64,000 nucleotides of DNA from Rhizobium sp. RCAM05350 (GCA_024426085.1 CP087974.1:806001-870000); one strand, 5' to 3'. Counted from the first letter of the stretch, positions 1 to 13,900 are shown. Notes: generated by a model not told the origin, from the sequence alone. Numbers and translations are program-made.

Positions 1-420
1 TGGCCGCCGTAAAAATTCTTTTCCTTGGAGAACATGTGCATCGAGCCACCCTTGCCACGGGAAAGCCCGCTGCGGCGGCCGGTCAGCTCAGCCATGACAC
101 CGCGCACTCATGCCGCAGGCCAGCATATGGCCGTGGTCACGATAGGCAGTGATAACCTGATCGCCTTCCTTCAGTGCCATCTGCATGCCGACGACGACAG
201 CTTCCTGGCCAATGTAGAGGTGACAGAAACCGCCGATGAAGCCCATACCATAGAGCTGGCCGGCCTTTTCCTCGAAACGGCGGATGAGGAGCATTTCGCG
301 GTAGGCCTTCAGATCGGTATCGCGATCGAACTCGGCAATGGTACCGTTCGTGAAGTCCTTTTTAGCTGGCTTTGCAGCTGCCTTGCGACTGGAAACGGAC
401 GCGGATTTTCGCGGTGCCAT
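1..420 (-). CDS. pdhA: Pyruvate dehydrogenase E1 component subunit alpha (N-terminal part, runs off the window edge)
   Basis: This is the thiamine-diphosphate E1 alpha chain of the pyruvate dehydrogenase complex, which decarboxylates pyruvate and passes the acetyl group to the E2 lipoyl domain. The start ATG at 418-420 opens a Lys/Ala-rich N-terminus followed by the family signature ([20 protein letters not shown], then [16 protein letters not shown] and [15 protein letters not shown]). A frame break at about 98-106 moves the continuation ([11 protein letters not shown], then [20 protein letters not shown]) into another frame. The C-terminal two thirds lie beyond base 1. It follows divIC and eno on the same strand, the usual rhizobial order. 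Confidence 0.95.
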
Positions 421-567
421 TCAATCCTCCCTATGGTTGGCTTTTGCGGTACCATAGGGAAAGAATGCGATCACAGCAATGCCATATTTGCATGGCTTAT
501 ATTCCTACCAAGCCATTGATAAGAATAATGTATTTTCGATTAACCTGTTTTCGGTTAATGCGGCAAC

Positions 568-875
568 TCAGTGAAAAATAACAATTTCGTCGCTGCGAGA
601 CATGTTCAGGCCGAACCGCGCCTTTTCATCGAGCATGTCGCGCTCAAGCGAGCCGTCACTGAGCAGCGCGACTTCCTTTTCCAGCGTCTCCGCTGCGTCG
701 TCAACTCATCCAGACGGGCCTGGCGCTCGATGCGCTGCCGGTCGAACTTCTCGGTCGCCTTCAATCCATAATCGCCATGGATGGAATGATAGCCGAAATA
801 GGAGAGGAAAGCGACGGTGATCAGCGGCATGACAAACCGCCTGAGCTGCCGTTTCTTATGGTGTTTGGTCCACAT
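568..875 (-). CDS. Septum formation initiator, DivIC/FtsB family
   Basis: A small bitopic division protein of about 102 residues. The N-terminus is basic (MWTKHHKKRQLRRF), then comes one membrane segment (about residues 15-32) and a coiled-coil stretch (residues 40-75), ending in the family-like tail GLNMSRSDEIVIFH. The ATG is at 873-875 and the TGA at 568-570. A frame break near 706 separates LDELTTQR from ETLEKEVALLSDGSLERDML. In alphaproteobacteria this gene sits between eno and pdhA, as here. FtsB/DivIC proteins join FtsL and FtsQ in the divisome; that role is inferred from family and place. Confidence 0.85.
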
Positions 876-949
876 AGATCATGCCCTGATACGCAATACC
901 AAAACACGCTACCAGCCATTGATTAACCGACCGTTGACCATAAAGCCGG

Positions 950-990
950 GCAATAAAAAACCCGCATCCGTTTCCAGACGCGGGTTCATC
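950..990 (-). terminator. Rho-independent terminator of eno
   Basis: An inverted repeat, AACCCGC at 959-965 and GCGGGTT at 980-986, is followed on the minus strand by a run of six T (954-960 read in reverse). It lies 20 bases beyond the eno stop codon. Confidence 0.8.
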
Positions 991-996
991 TTTTCA

Positions 997-2302
<1,306 letters not shown>

Positions 2303-2420
2303 TCAAACATGGTGGTGGAGGATGGCCCTGTCATAATTCATGGACCGGAAATTACAATGGCGGGCGCCGCGCAATCGCAGCCAGCGCCCGGCCTTCAAAA
2401 AAAATTCACAAAGCCAGCGC

Positions 2421-3263
<843 letters not shown>

Positions 3264-3265
3264 GA

Positions 3266-4160
3266 TTATTCTCCGAATGCGAAGATGACGCCCTGCCCCG
3301 GTGCTTCCGGAACAATCAGGCGATTGTCTTTTCTGATGAAAACCACTGCGTTGGCTGTGAGAAGCTGCTCGGTCACCGCGAGATCGGCAACCTTGAAGAC
3401 GATTGCCCGGCCGCGCAGGCCACGCGAATGGCCAGTGGTCTTCTTGTCGAAAAAGCCCGACATCCCAGCCGGATTGAGCACCGAAATCTTCACGCCGTTG
3501 TGCGTTTCTGATATCCATGCCGAAGGAATGCGCTGAGACTTCGCGCTCATCGGCCACTTCCTGCAGGATATACTGGAAATCGGTCGGGTTCGGCTCCGAC
3601 AGCACGATTTCTGCCATGCCCATCACACCATTGGCATGGGTTTCCAGAACCGAACGGTCCGATGGCAGCGATTTGACGCGCTGACAGCTGAAAAAGAAGA
3701 AGTCCGGCGCGCGCAGGTCGGCGGCGAAGGACAGGCGAAAGCTGCCGACAGCCTCGGAGCCATCCGGCAGCTTCATCGGTCGCGAAAACTCCAGCATCTC
3801 GCCTGCCGAAATGCCTCTCGCTTGAAAACGGGCATGGTCGGCCGCTGCGTCGTCCGTGCTGACAACGATTGCGGAAAAACCGTCCTGTCCGCGGCGAAAC
3901 CTGTAGGCCTGATCGCGGGCAGTAAAGACATTGCCGGCCAGTGCCGATGCTTCGCATTCCTCGCGCTCGGCGATACCCAGAGGCTCAAGATAAGTCCTAT
4001 CTGAAAAGAAGACGCAGGCGTTTTCGGTTCCGAAGGGATGAAGCGCATCGGCCACGACGGTAAATCCGAGTTGCTCGTAGCGATGCCTGGCCGTTGCCAG
4101 ATCGATGACCGGCAGGACCAGATGGTCGAGCAGACGGGGTGTACGGGAGGCAGCGCTCAT
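3266..4160 (-). CDS. VOC-family (glyoxalase-like) protein
   Basis: A protein of about 298 residues starting at ATG 4158-4160 behind AGGGAAATTC. The N-terminus LLDHLVLPVIDLATARHRYE followed by QLGFTVVADALHPFGTENA is the opening beta-alpha-beta of a vicinal-oxygen-chelate domain, and the layout resembles the Glyoxalase_3 type, with a second module in the C-terminal half (VFKVADLAVTEQLLTANAVV). The substrate is unknown. A frame break at about 3540 joins SFGMDIRNAQR to ISETHNGVKISVLNP. The stop (3266-3268) lies two bases from the kdsA start, so it forms one unit with kdsA. Confidence 0.75.
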
Positions 4161-4298
4161 GAATTTCCCTGAAACTGGTCGTTGGCTGGTGCTTTGCCCG
4201 TTTTGACCGTCGATTTCAAGGAAATGTTGAAACACCGACTTTTTACGGGTGGCAAACGCATGGCCCGATGTCGAACACCGGGCCATGCGGATCACATG

Positions 4299-5037
4299 TC
4301 AGAGATTGCTCATGCCGCCATCAATGATCAATTCGCTGCCGACCGTATAGGTCGATCGTCGGAGGCAAGGAAAACCACGGCCTTGGCAATTTCGCTCGCA
4401 TTGCCAAATCGCCCGGCGGGGATCTTGGCCGCAGCCATGGCATCGGTATCCGCGGCCGACATGCCGAGCTTGCCGTAGAGGGGGTTGAGACCGGACCAGG
4501 GCTGACGGCATTGACGCGGATGCCGCGGCCAATCAATTCTCCGGACAATGTCTTGGCAAAGGACAGCAAGGCGGCCTTGGTCAGTGCATAGACGCTGGTG
4601 TTCGGCATGCCGATATGGGCGTTGATCGAGGTGTTGAGCACGATCGAGGCTGGATTGGCCAGGATCGGCAGAAGTGCCTGGATCAGGAAGAACGGGCCTT
4701 TGACATTGATCGCGACGGAGCGATCGAAAGCCTCTTCATCGAACTGTTCGATCGGCCGGAAATCGGCGGCACCGGCATTGACGAACAGAATGTCGAGATG
4801 GCCGAAGGCGGCCTTTACGGCCTCGACGACGGCTTTCTGTCCGGCAACGTCACCGGCATTGGCCTGTATGAAGAGAGCCTTGTCGCCGAGTACGGCGCGG
4901 GCCGTTTCGATGGTTGCCGGGTTGGTGCCGGTAACCGCGACACGGGCGCCCTCGGCGATGAACTGGCGGGCCGTTTCAAGGCCGATGCCGCTGGTGCCGC
5001 CGGTGATCAGCGCTGTCTTGTTCTGCAAGCGTGACAT
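4299..5037 (-). CDS. Short-chain dehydrogenase/reductase (classical SDR), first of a pair
   Basis: An NAD(P)-dependent oxidoreductase of about 246 residues. It has the nucleotide-binding motif TGGTSGIGLETARQF (residues 12-26), the NAG motif (VNAGAADFRP), catalytic Ser in LNTSINAHIG, and the YALTKAALL YxxxK pair, ending in the usual SELIIDGGMSNL. The ATG is at 5035-5037. Frame breaks near 4495 and 4350 scramble the segment after GPVSTP. It lies 38 bases downstream of a second SDR (5076-5840) on the same strand, and both diverge from a LysR regulator. The substrate is not predictable. Confidence 0.85.
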
Positions 5038-5075
5038 GGTGAAATTCCTTCTGTTCGCACTTCTGCGGATGGGTT

Positions 5076-5840
5076 TCAGGTACGGGTGATCGAGGCGCCG
5101 CCATCGACGAGCGAGGCAGTACCAGTGACGAAGGCTGAATCGTCGGAAGCGAGATACAGCACCGAGCGGGCAAGCTTCTCCGGTGCAGCAACACGCTTCA
5201 GGGCATGCAGGTTGGTGATGAAGGACTGCGATTCCGGCGTGTTGTTCATCTCATGATACATATCCGTATCGACGGCACCGGGCAGGATGGCATTGACGCG
5301 CACGCCCTGCTGGCCGAATTCGGCTGCCAACGCCTGCGTCAGGCCGATCAAACCGGCTTTCGAGGCAGCGTAAGCGGCGACACCCGGAAATGCAAAGCTG
5401 TAGCCGACGAAGGTCGAGGTGAAGATCACCGAGCCGGCGCCATGCTTGACCATCTCGGCGATCTGATGCTTGGCGCCCAGAAACGAACCAGTGAGGTTGA
5501 TGGCGATCGCATCGTTCCAGCCCTGTTCGGAGACACCGGTGGAAGGACCGGCTTCGCCGAGCGTTCCGGCATTGTTGAAGGCGACATCGAGGCGGCCGTA
5601 TGTTTCGACGGCAAGGGCGACGAGCGCCTTGGCATAGTCTTCCGAGCGGACGTCGCCGGCGAGAGCGACAGCGTTGCCGCCCTCAGCCTTGATTTCGGCG
5701 ACGAGTTCATCAAGCTCGCTGTGGCGGCGGGCGCCGACGACGAGCTTGGCACCTTCGGCTGCGAACAGCTTTGCCGTGGCGCGGCCGATGCCGGCGCTGG
5801 CACCGGTGACGATTGCGACTTTGTTGGACAGGCGTTCCAT
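5076..5840 (-). CDS. Short-chain dehydrogenase/reductase (classical SDR), second of a pair
   Basis: An uninterrupted 254-residue SDR. TGASAGIGRATAKLF (residues 12-26) binds the cofactor; NNAG is present in AFNNAGTLGE; Ser of TSTFVG and the YAASK motif form the catalytic set; the end is TGTASLVDGGASITRT. The Asp at the end of the second strand region seems replaced by Arg (VVGARR), which suggests NADP(H) preference. It is the first gene of a two-SDR unit and is transcribed away from the LysR gene at 5980, the usual geometry of a regulator and its target. Confidence 0.9.
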   Translation of the reverse strand: MERLSNKVAIVTGASAGIGRATAKLFAAEGAKLVVGARRHSELDELVAEIKAEGGNAVALAGDVRSEDYAKALVALAVETYGRLDVAFNNAGTLGEAGPSTGVSEQGWNDAIAINLTGSFLGAKHQIAEMVKHGAGSVIFTSTFVGYSFAFPGVAAYAASKAGLIGLTQALAAEFGQQGVRVNAILPGAVDTDMYHEMNNTPESQSFITNLHALKRVAAPEKLARSVLYLASDDSAFVTGTASLVDGGASITRT

Positions 5841-5979
5841 GATCTTTTCCTCTGTGGCAGAGCGGGTGGGACGCCGTGTTGCCGTCCCTTCATGCCGTTT
5901 GCTTGAGGGGAATATGGCTTTCTTTTTGCGTTCGGATTAGCCTGCAAATCATGGAACTCGCATCCGGGAAAACCGAACA

Positions 5980-6891
5980 ATGATGAAGCTCGACGGCATA
6001 ACAAGTTTCGTCGCGGTGGCGGAAAGCGGATCGATCAGCGAGGCAGCGCGGCGGCTGCGATTGTCGAAATCGGTGGTCAGCGAGCGGCTTGCCGAACTGG
6101 AGCGCAGTCTTGGCGCCGGCCTATTGCACAGGACGACGCGTAAGCTCACCCTGACCGAGGATGGAACCGCCTTTCTGGAACGCGCCAACCGGATCGTCCA
6201 GGAGATCGAGGACGCGACATCAGACATGGCTGAGCGACGTGGCACGATCTCAGGCCCCTTGCGGATCTCAGCACCCGTCACGTTCGGCCGCATGCATCTC
6301 GGCCCGGCACTCTATCCGTTCCTCGCCGAACATCCCAACCTGCAACTGACGCTCGATCTCGACGACCGGCGGGTCGATGCCGCCGCCGATGGATATGACG
6401 CCGTGGTGCGCAACGGCCCGATCGTCGATTCGCGGCTGATGGCCTGGCGCCTGGCGCCGAGCCGGCGTGTGCTCGTCGCCTCTCCGGCCTATCTCAAGGA
6501 GAGCGGCAAACCAGGGTCCATCGAAGAACTGGAACAACACCGCGGCATCTTCTACACCAACCGGGGCGTTGCCGACTGGCGTTTTCCCAGCATCGGCGGC
6601 ACTGTCATCGTGCGCGGCAAGATGGGCTTTGGCCTCAACAATGGCGACATGCTGCGCGACGCCGCCATTGCGGGCCTCGGCATCGCGCTCATTCCAATGT
6701 TCATCGTCGGTGCGGCGGTGGCGGCTGGAGAACTCGAGACGATCGATATCGGTGTCCAGCCGGAGCTGGAATATATCCACATCGCCCATCCGGACGGGCG
6801 GCGGCCATCCGTCAAATTAAGAGCGCTGGCCGATCATCTGCGGGGGGCATTCGGCAGCCCGCCCTATTGGGACCCGACTTTTTCGGCGTGA
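5980..6891 (+). CDS. LysR-family transcriptional regulator
   Basis: A complete 303-residue LTTR. The winged helix-turn-helix occupies residues 8-45 (FVAVAESGSISEAARRL, then SKSVVSERLAELE), followed by the linker helix and a substrate-binding domain (residues 90-290). Two adjacent ATGs occur, at 5980 and 5983. The 139-base gap to the divergent SDR gene should hold its operator, and the SDR pair is the likely target. The CrgA/AaeR-like subtype (short helix, then LDLDDRRVDAAADGYDAVVR) often senses aromatic or aldehyde ligands; that is only a family tendency. Confidence 0.92.
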   Translation: MMKLDGITSFVAVAESGSISEAARRLRLSKSVVSERLAELERSLGAGLLHRTTRKLTLTEDGTAFLERANRIVQEIEDATSDMAERRGTISGPLRISAPVTFGRMHLGPALYPFLAEHPNLQLTLDLDDRRVDAAADGYDAVVRNGPIVDSRLMAWRLAPSRRVLVASPAYLKESGKPGSIEELEQHRGIFYTNRGVADWRFPSIGGTVIVRGKMGFGLNNGDMLRDAAIAGLGIALIPMFIVGAAVAAGELETIDIGVQPELEYIHIAHPDGRRPSVKLRALADHLRGAFGSPPYWDPTFSA

Positions 6892-6902
6892 GGAGTCCCG
6901 AA

Positions 6903-7473
6903 TCAGTCGCAGGAACGCAGTTGCTTGGCATAGGCGTTGGCGATGTTTGCCGAACGCTGGGCGGCCTTTTGCAATTGCGTATTGCCGCGCCAGCCGCCCT
7001 TCCTGTAGCCGGCATCTCCCAGATAATACGCCAGGTAGAGATTGTAGGCGTCGTTGCGGGCGATGCCGTTTTTCCTGCTGTTTTTATTGTGGTACCAGGC
7101 GACAAAGTGGATCGCATCTGAGAATTTCGTCCGCCGCGCCATCAGGTTCCCGGTCGCCCGCTTGTATTCGGACCATGTGCCGTTCAGCGCCTGCGAGAAA
7201 CCATAGGCCGTCGATTGCCGTTTCCAGGGGATGAAGCCGAACAGTTTCGTGCGAGGCGGCCTGGCATTCGGGCGGAAGCCGGATTCGGTGTAGACCGTCG
7301 CCATCAGGATATGCACGGGAACGCCATATTGGCGCTCGGCGTGGTTGGCACGCGCTGCCAATTGTTGAACCAGCCGTCACGCTGCTCGAAAATTGCGCAG
7401 GCATTTCGGGTATCCAGGGTGCACTCGCACAGCCGGCCAGCAGCAGAAGGGCGACGATAAACGCAATACGCAT
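6903..7473 (-). CDS. Lytic transglycosylase-like lipoprotein (SLT-type domain)
   Basis: The ATG at 7471-7473 begins a lipoprotein signal with lipobox LLAGC (Cys about residue 15). A frame break near 7375 separates it from the catalytic part, LVQQLAARANHAERQYGVPV, then MATVYTESGFRP, where Glu of YTESGF fits the catalytic Glu of lysozyme-like transglycosylases, followed by AYGFSQALNGTWSEYK and ATGN. About 190 residues. It would cleave peptidoglycan glycan strands from the inner face of the outer membrane. It converges with the LysR gene (12 bases between stops). Confidence 0.82.
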
Positions 7474-7590
7474 CGCTTGAGATCTCTCACTTTCAGAGAG
7501 ATTACTAACCGGTAAACGTTAAAAAGACGTTTTTAGATAAATCGGGACGGCCCTTTTACCCCGTTTTCGGTTGATGCCCGGCGGAAAAAC

Positions 7591-9295
7591 CTACAGTTTC
7601 AGCGCGAAAATGCGGCCTGACGCTACGTAACCCTCAGCCGCCTCAAGTCTCACCTGAGCGGACTGGCTCGAACCCTTCGATGCGCTTGGTGCCCGCCCAG
7701 CGGCCATGATCGGCAAAGACCTCGATCGACCCGGCATCGAGGAAAATCCTGCAGGCTTACGGGACGCGCACCGCGCGATGTAGCGTGGAACGGTCACCAC
7801 GCCTGGCAGCGCGTAGAGAATGGACAATCCCTCCGCATCGAGTTGCAGCGCCAGATCGGCGTCCGGGTGATCGAAGTGCAGGACCAAGGAAGCGCCGGGC
7901 CACGACAGATCCAGTAGGATCTCCACCGCTCCGGTTTCGAACCGGACGGTTTCGCCGGCCGCAAGCCTGGTGTCGTCGATGATGCCATTACGCAGGCTCT
8001 CGACGGCTTCGACCGGTGGCGTCAGGATGGCACCATCCTGAAAACGCAAGTTTCGCGGCAACGTCATCGTGGTTGGAAAATCGATCGTATGAGAGACATC
8101 CGCCCAATTGGCGAGCCAGCCGATACCAACCGGCATGCCCTCGTCGACGAAGGCTTGAAAGGCATAATTGTCGGTTCCGAAATCGAGTTCCTGCTCGAAA
8201 TCGGTGAGGAATCGAACACCATCGAAATGTCCGACAGCTACGAGCGTCAGGTTCTTGCGTTCGGTATCGGCATGGGTGCTGTTCATCAGGCCGTAGATCA
8301 GGCCCCAACGGGTGGCGGGATCGTTCGCCGGACCATCGAGCGGCAACAGACAGGGGCACTCGACCACCGCGGTGCCGAACCGTTCCTCCAAAAGCAACGT
8401 GCCGACGAAGCGCCAACCATCGGCGGCCGCGGGATCGTCGGTCTCGTAGAGAAGAATGACGCCACCCTGCTGGCTCAGGCTGCCGAGCACCATTTTCCAA
8501 AGCCCGTCCGGCCCCTTGACCACGTAGGGATCGCGAAAATCGAGCGTCAGACCAAGGCCGGCTGGGCGATTGGGTAGAATCACGTGCGCCTCACTGGCCG
8601 TGATGATGTTGTGTGAGGTGGCGGTCAGTTGCACCTGGGTCTCGGGCGTGCGGTCGATGACCTGTTCGGTGAAGAAGACGCGGATGCCACCCTCATTTTC
8701 AACCGGGATCGCCTGAACCGGAAAACGCCCCGCCCCGCCGGTCCGGCCGGGCCGTCAGGTCTTCGGAGGGAAACAGGAAGATCGGCATGTGATGCCAGTG
8801 GATATAGTCCTGCGACACCGCATGCCCCCAGTGCATCGTGTTCCAGCGAAGACCGTGGGAATAATGCTGGTAGAACAGATGCGGGCGCCCGGCGAACCGG
8901 CCAAAACCGTTGGGATCGTTCATCCAGCCGAAGGGCGGGCGAAAATGATAGCCGTGCGGCACGGGCGCGGGCGCATTGGCAGCGCTGGTGTGCATCACGG
9001 TAATGCCCTTTTCCACCACCTCGGCCGCGTTGAAGAAATAGGCGACGGAGACTGCCGTGGTCGCCATGTCGTAGACGCAGGAGAGCGCACCGCCACTGGT
9101 GGCGACGAAAGTACGGAAGACATATTCCTCCGCATTGCTGACCGAGACCTCACCGATCTTGTCGCCAACGAGCACAAACGCCATCGTCCCCGGCGCATCC
9201 GGCGTCACCGCCTTCAGCCAAACATGCAGCGTCGCACTGACCGGGACTTCGGCCTGCAAAGTCTTGAGCGTTTCCGTGATGACAGCGTCCGCCAT
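7591..9295 (-). CDS. Glycoside hydrolase family 32 beta-fructosidase (sucrose/levan/inulin hydrolase)
   Basis: About 568 residues, starting at ATG 9293-9295. Residues 1-115 form an extra N-terminal beta-rich region without a signal peptide. The GH32 catalytic residues are all present: the nucleophile Asp in FGWMNDPNGF (about residue 127), the RDP motif in DFRDPYVV, and acid/base Glu in VVECPCLLPL. The C-terminal beta-sandwich ends with IEVFADHGRWAGTKR and EAAEGYVASGRIFALKL. Frame breaks lie near 8715, 7745 and 7655. With no export signal it probably acts on imported fructosides in the cytoplasm. No transporter is adjacent, and the 5' side is a 350-base non-coding stretch. Confidence 0.9.
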
Positions 9296-9647
9296 TCCGC
9301 GTTCCTTCTTTCAGCCCGCAGCGGCCTCCGAACGAAGTACCGATGCGAGCCTTTCCTGAAAACCATTTCAGCGAATTAGTGCCGAAGGGCGCGATGTAAA
9401 GGCGAAAATCGGAAGCCGGAGACAGCCAAAAACGCCCCCAGGCGGTATCAACCGTGGTTTTAGAAAATCGATTCATTTGGACCGAGGCCTGGAAACCGTC
9501 TCTAATGAATAAGTTTATGTGACGCTTTCCTGCGCGCCGTTTCCTGCCTCGCGCCAACGTTTTGGGATCTTTCCGTGACAGGACTTCATGACCACGACAC
9601 GCCACCTCCAGGCGGGGATTTGCGGGAGAGATAGCCAGGGGACCCGT
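9296..9647. other. Non-coding gap between GH32 gene and tetR
   Basis: No convincing gene, RNA or terminator is visible. The part next to 9295 should carry the GH32 promoter on the minus strand; I could not pick out a clear promoter or operator. Confidence 0.4.
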
Positions 9648-10236
9648 TTACGCGGGCCTTATGAGAAAGCCCGTGGCCAAGGAGTGGAAGGCCTCGACAG
9701 CCTTCGGCAGGACATCCTCCGGATTGTCGCTGGCAGCGATCCAGAGAGCAGCATTGAGCGCTGCGCCACTGAGAAGCCGGGCGGCGGCTTCTGCGTCAAC
9801 CGGCTTGAGAATTTCTTGTGATATGAGCCGTTCCACTGTTCGTTTGGTCGCCTGCAGACAACTGCTTTGGCTCGGCCATTGCGATGGATCACCCAACACG
9901 GCAGGTCCATCGCGCAAAACGATGCGTTGTACTTCAGGATCAAGCGCCATCTCGATATAGGCCGCACCTTCCGCCAGCAGACACTGCCAATCGTCTCCCG
10001 TCCCTGCCCCGATCTGTTGCGCGCGACGCCATTTCAGAATCGATCTGGTCGACGACCGCCGCCAGAAGCCCGCGTTTATCCCCGAAGTTGTGATAGAGGG
10101 CGCCACGCGTCAGACCGACTTCAGCAGTCAACTCGTCCATTGAAGCGGCTGAATATCCCTTTTCGGCAAAGGCCCTGCGTGCGGCCGCGATCAGCTTGAC
10201 GCGGTTTTCTTCCATCATCTCGCGCCGTCGGTTCAC
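9648..10236 (-). CDS. TetR/AcrR-family transcriptional repressor
   Basis: About 195 residues. The helix-turn-helix is at residues 10-55 (AARRAFAEKGYSAASMDELT then VGLTRGALYHNFGDKRGLL). A frame break at about 10045 links VVDQIDSEMASR to AQQIGAGTGDDW; the ligand domain ends EAFHSLATGFLIRPA. The start is taken as GTG 10234-10236 because GGAGG lies seven bases before it; no in-frame ATG has as good a site. It is divergent from the RidA gene and overlooks a duplicated palindromic operator (10255-10322), so autoregulation and repression of the RidA gene are likely. Confidence 0.88.
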
Positions 10237-10254
10237 TATCTTGCCTCCAAACTC

Positions 10255-10322
10255 ATATACGGACCGTATATCAATTTGACATGCGAGCCGCATGTCTGAT
10301 ATTTCATATACGAACCGTATAC
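10255..10322. promoter_or_regulatory. Duplicated TetR operator overlapping a divergent promoter
   Basis: Two copies of one palindrome flank a third dyad. Site 1 is ATATACGGACCGTATAT at 10255-10271 (perfect), site 2 is ATATACGAACCGTATAC at 10306-10322 (near-perfect), 51 bases centre to centre. Between them GACATGCG/CGCATGTC forms a dyad at 10278-10296. A plus-strand promoter fits inside: TTGACA at 10276-10281, a 16-17 base spacer, then GATATT/ATATTT at 10298-10304. Repressor on either site would block both tetR and the RidA gene. Confidence 0.75.
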
Positions 10323-10394
10323 CAAACAAGGTGACATGTGAAGCATAGTGCTCCGCTCACCAGATACGGCCCACCACAATTGCGAGAGATGAAA

Positions 10395-10793
10395 ATGACC
10401 CAACGCCAAGCAATCTTTCCCGCGAACAGGCACGCTCTTTACGAGCAGCACGGCTATTCGGCCGCCATTCGATCCGGTGACCTTCTGTTCGTTTCCGGGC
10501 AGGTCGGCAGCCGTTCCCATGGAACGCCTGAACCTGATTTTGAACGTCAGGTCCAACTGGCCTTCGAAAATCTCAGGTTGACACTGGACGCAGCGGGCTG
10601 CACGTTCGACGACATCGTGGATGTGACGACGTTCCACACGGACCCAGAGAACCAGTTCGGAACCATCATGGCCGTCAAGCAACAGATTTTCAGCAAGCCG
10701 CCCTACCCGAACTGGACCGCAATCGGTGTGAACTGGCTCGTGGGCTTCGACTTCGAGATCAAGGTCATTGCGCGCATCCCTTCCGATGCGTGA
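10395..10793 (+). CDS. RidA/YjgF/YER057c family protein
   Basis: An intact protein of about 132 residues. It shows the Rid fold pattern: SAAIRSGDLLFVSGQVG, then NLRLTLDAAGCTFDDIVDVT and the end WLVGFDFEIKVIARIP. Canonical RidA deaminates reactive enamine/imine intermediates with an Arg near the C-terminus; the corresponding position here reads NWTAIGVNWLV, without the RidA-type Arg-V-A-V-x-x-L, so it is more likely another Rid subgroup. The start is probably ATG 10395; GTG 10338 and ATG 10389 are in frame upstream. It is controlled by the adjacent TetR operators and ends before a hairpin at 10861-10899. Confidence 0.85.
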   Translation: MTQRQAIFPANRHALYEQHGYSAAIRSGDLLFVSGQVGSRSHGTPEPDFERQVQLAFENLRLTLDAAGCTFDDIVDVTTFHTDPENQFGTIMAVKQQIFSKPPYPNWTAIGVNWLVGFDFEIKVIARIPSDA

Positions 10794-10860
10794 TTTTTCC
10801 GCGGCAATCTGAATGTCGTGAGAAGTACTAACCGATTGAAAATAATGAGGTTCCTGTCGC

Positions 10861-10899
10861 AAAATCGCCCTTAGATGTCAGACCTCTCCGGGCGATTTT
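10861..10899 (+). terminator. Hairpin downstream of the RidA gene
   Basis: AAAATCGCCC (10861-10870) pairs perfectly with GGGCGATTTT (10890-10899), so the A and T tracts are part of the stem. It probably ends the RidA transcript. Confidence 0.6.
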
Positions 10900-11022
10900 C
10901 GCAAATACAAACGCTCAACAGTCGAGGCAGGATTGGTCTCGCTCTGCACTGAACAACTGCTCGACAGAGCCATTGCCTAACAATAAAGTTGTCAGAGTTT
11001 TCTTCTGTCGAGGGTATTTGCG

Positions 11023-12028
11023 ATGGCGTCGGAGAATGCGATTCCAGAACCAACTCTCATCCAATCTCTTCAGGCGTCCATCGCTCCGGCATTTGCCATG
11101 CATGCAGGCGTAATGCTCGGAGTGTTTACCGCACTTGGTGACGCCACCCTCACGGGGGCTGAAGTGGCCCGCGCTCTGAACGTCGATCCGCGCCGCCTCG
11201 AACGATTGCTTTACGCGCTGGTTTCGGTGGGTCTCTTGGAAATCCACGACACGGTTTTTTGCAACGTCCCGGAGGCGGCGGCTTATCTTGTCCAGGGAAA
11301 ACCCGGCTATGTCGGCGAGGAGCACCAGCTTCTCGATGAGCTCTGGCGTGCCGACCTGCTGACCGCCACATCCATTCGCGAGGCACGTCCTGCCGCAAAA
11401 CATGATTTCGCCACGACCGATCCTGACGCATCGCTGGCATTCTTCCGCGGAACGGCGCCAAGTGCATTGTCCTTCGGACGTCGGCTGGCGGAGATGATCG
11501 ACTTCGAAGGTGTACACTCCACGATCGACATCGGCGGCGGGCCGGGCCATTCCCTCATCGGACTGCGTGAGACCGAACCGGAGCTTCAGGTTACCCTGCC
11601 TCGAATTGCCGGCGAACATAATGCTTGCAAAGAAACTTTTGGCAGGAGAGCCATTAGCCGATGGATTGAGATTCGAGGTCGGCAATATCGTGGAGGCACC
11701 GTCGAGCACCACCCACGACCTCGCCATTCTAAAGGCGGTGATCCAGGTGCTGTCGCGCGAGGAAGCGGTCAAAACCATTCGCAACACCTATGCCAGCCTC
11801 AATTCAGGCGGAAGAATATTGATCAGCGGCGTCGGCATTCTGAACGATGACCGAGTGTCGCCGTTGGAGGCCGTCTTCTACGATTTGACCTTCATGAACC
11901 TTTACCCGGAAGGCGCGTCGTATACTCGACGCGAATACCGTTACTGGCTGTCGGAGGCGGGCTTCGTCGACATTGCATTTGAAGTCCTGCCATCGGGAAG
12001 CCAGTTAATCTCCGCAAGGAAAACGTAG
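11023..12028 (+). CDS. SAM-dependent O-methyltransferase (plant/antibiotic O-MT type)
   Basis: About 335 residues. The N-terminal winged-helix dimerisation domain (IAPAFAMHAGVMLGVFTALG, then LNVDPRRLERLLYALVSVGL) precedes the SAM-binding motif STIDIGGGPGHSLI. A frame break near 11602 leads into LELPANIMLAKKLLAG; then come LAILKAVIQVLSREEAVKTI and GGRILISGVGIL. These O-methyltransferases act on phenolic or polyketide hydroxyls. The substrate here is unknown, and the gene stands alone next to the RidA unit. Confidence 0.85.
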
Positions 12029-12040
12029 CTTACCAACAAA

Positions 12041-12074
12041 AAAACCGCCCACAACGGCTTGTTGCGAGCGGTTT
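12041..12074 (-). terminator. Rho-independent terminator of pyrG
   Basis: AAACCGC (12042-12048) pairs with GCGGTTT (12068-12074), with an inner CAAC/GTTG arm. The seven A at 12038-12044 give a T run on the minus strand just after pyrG. It may also stop the converging methyltransferase transcript. Confidence 0.75.
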
Positions 12075-12120
12075 CAGTATTGTGACTCGTAATCCGGTTA
12101 GCGGCTATCACCGTGTCTCG

Positions 12121-13900
<1,780 letters not shown>

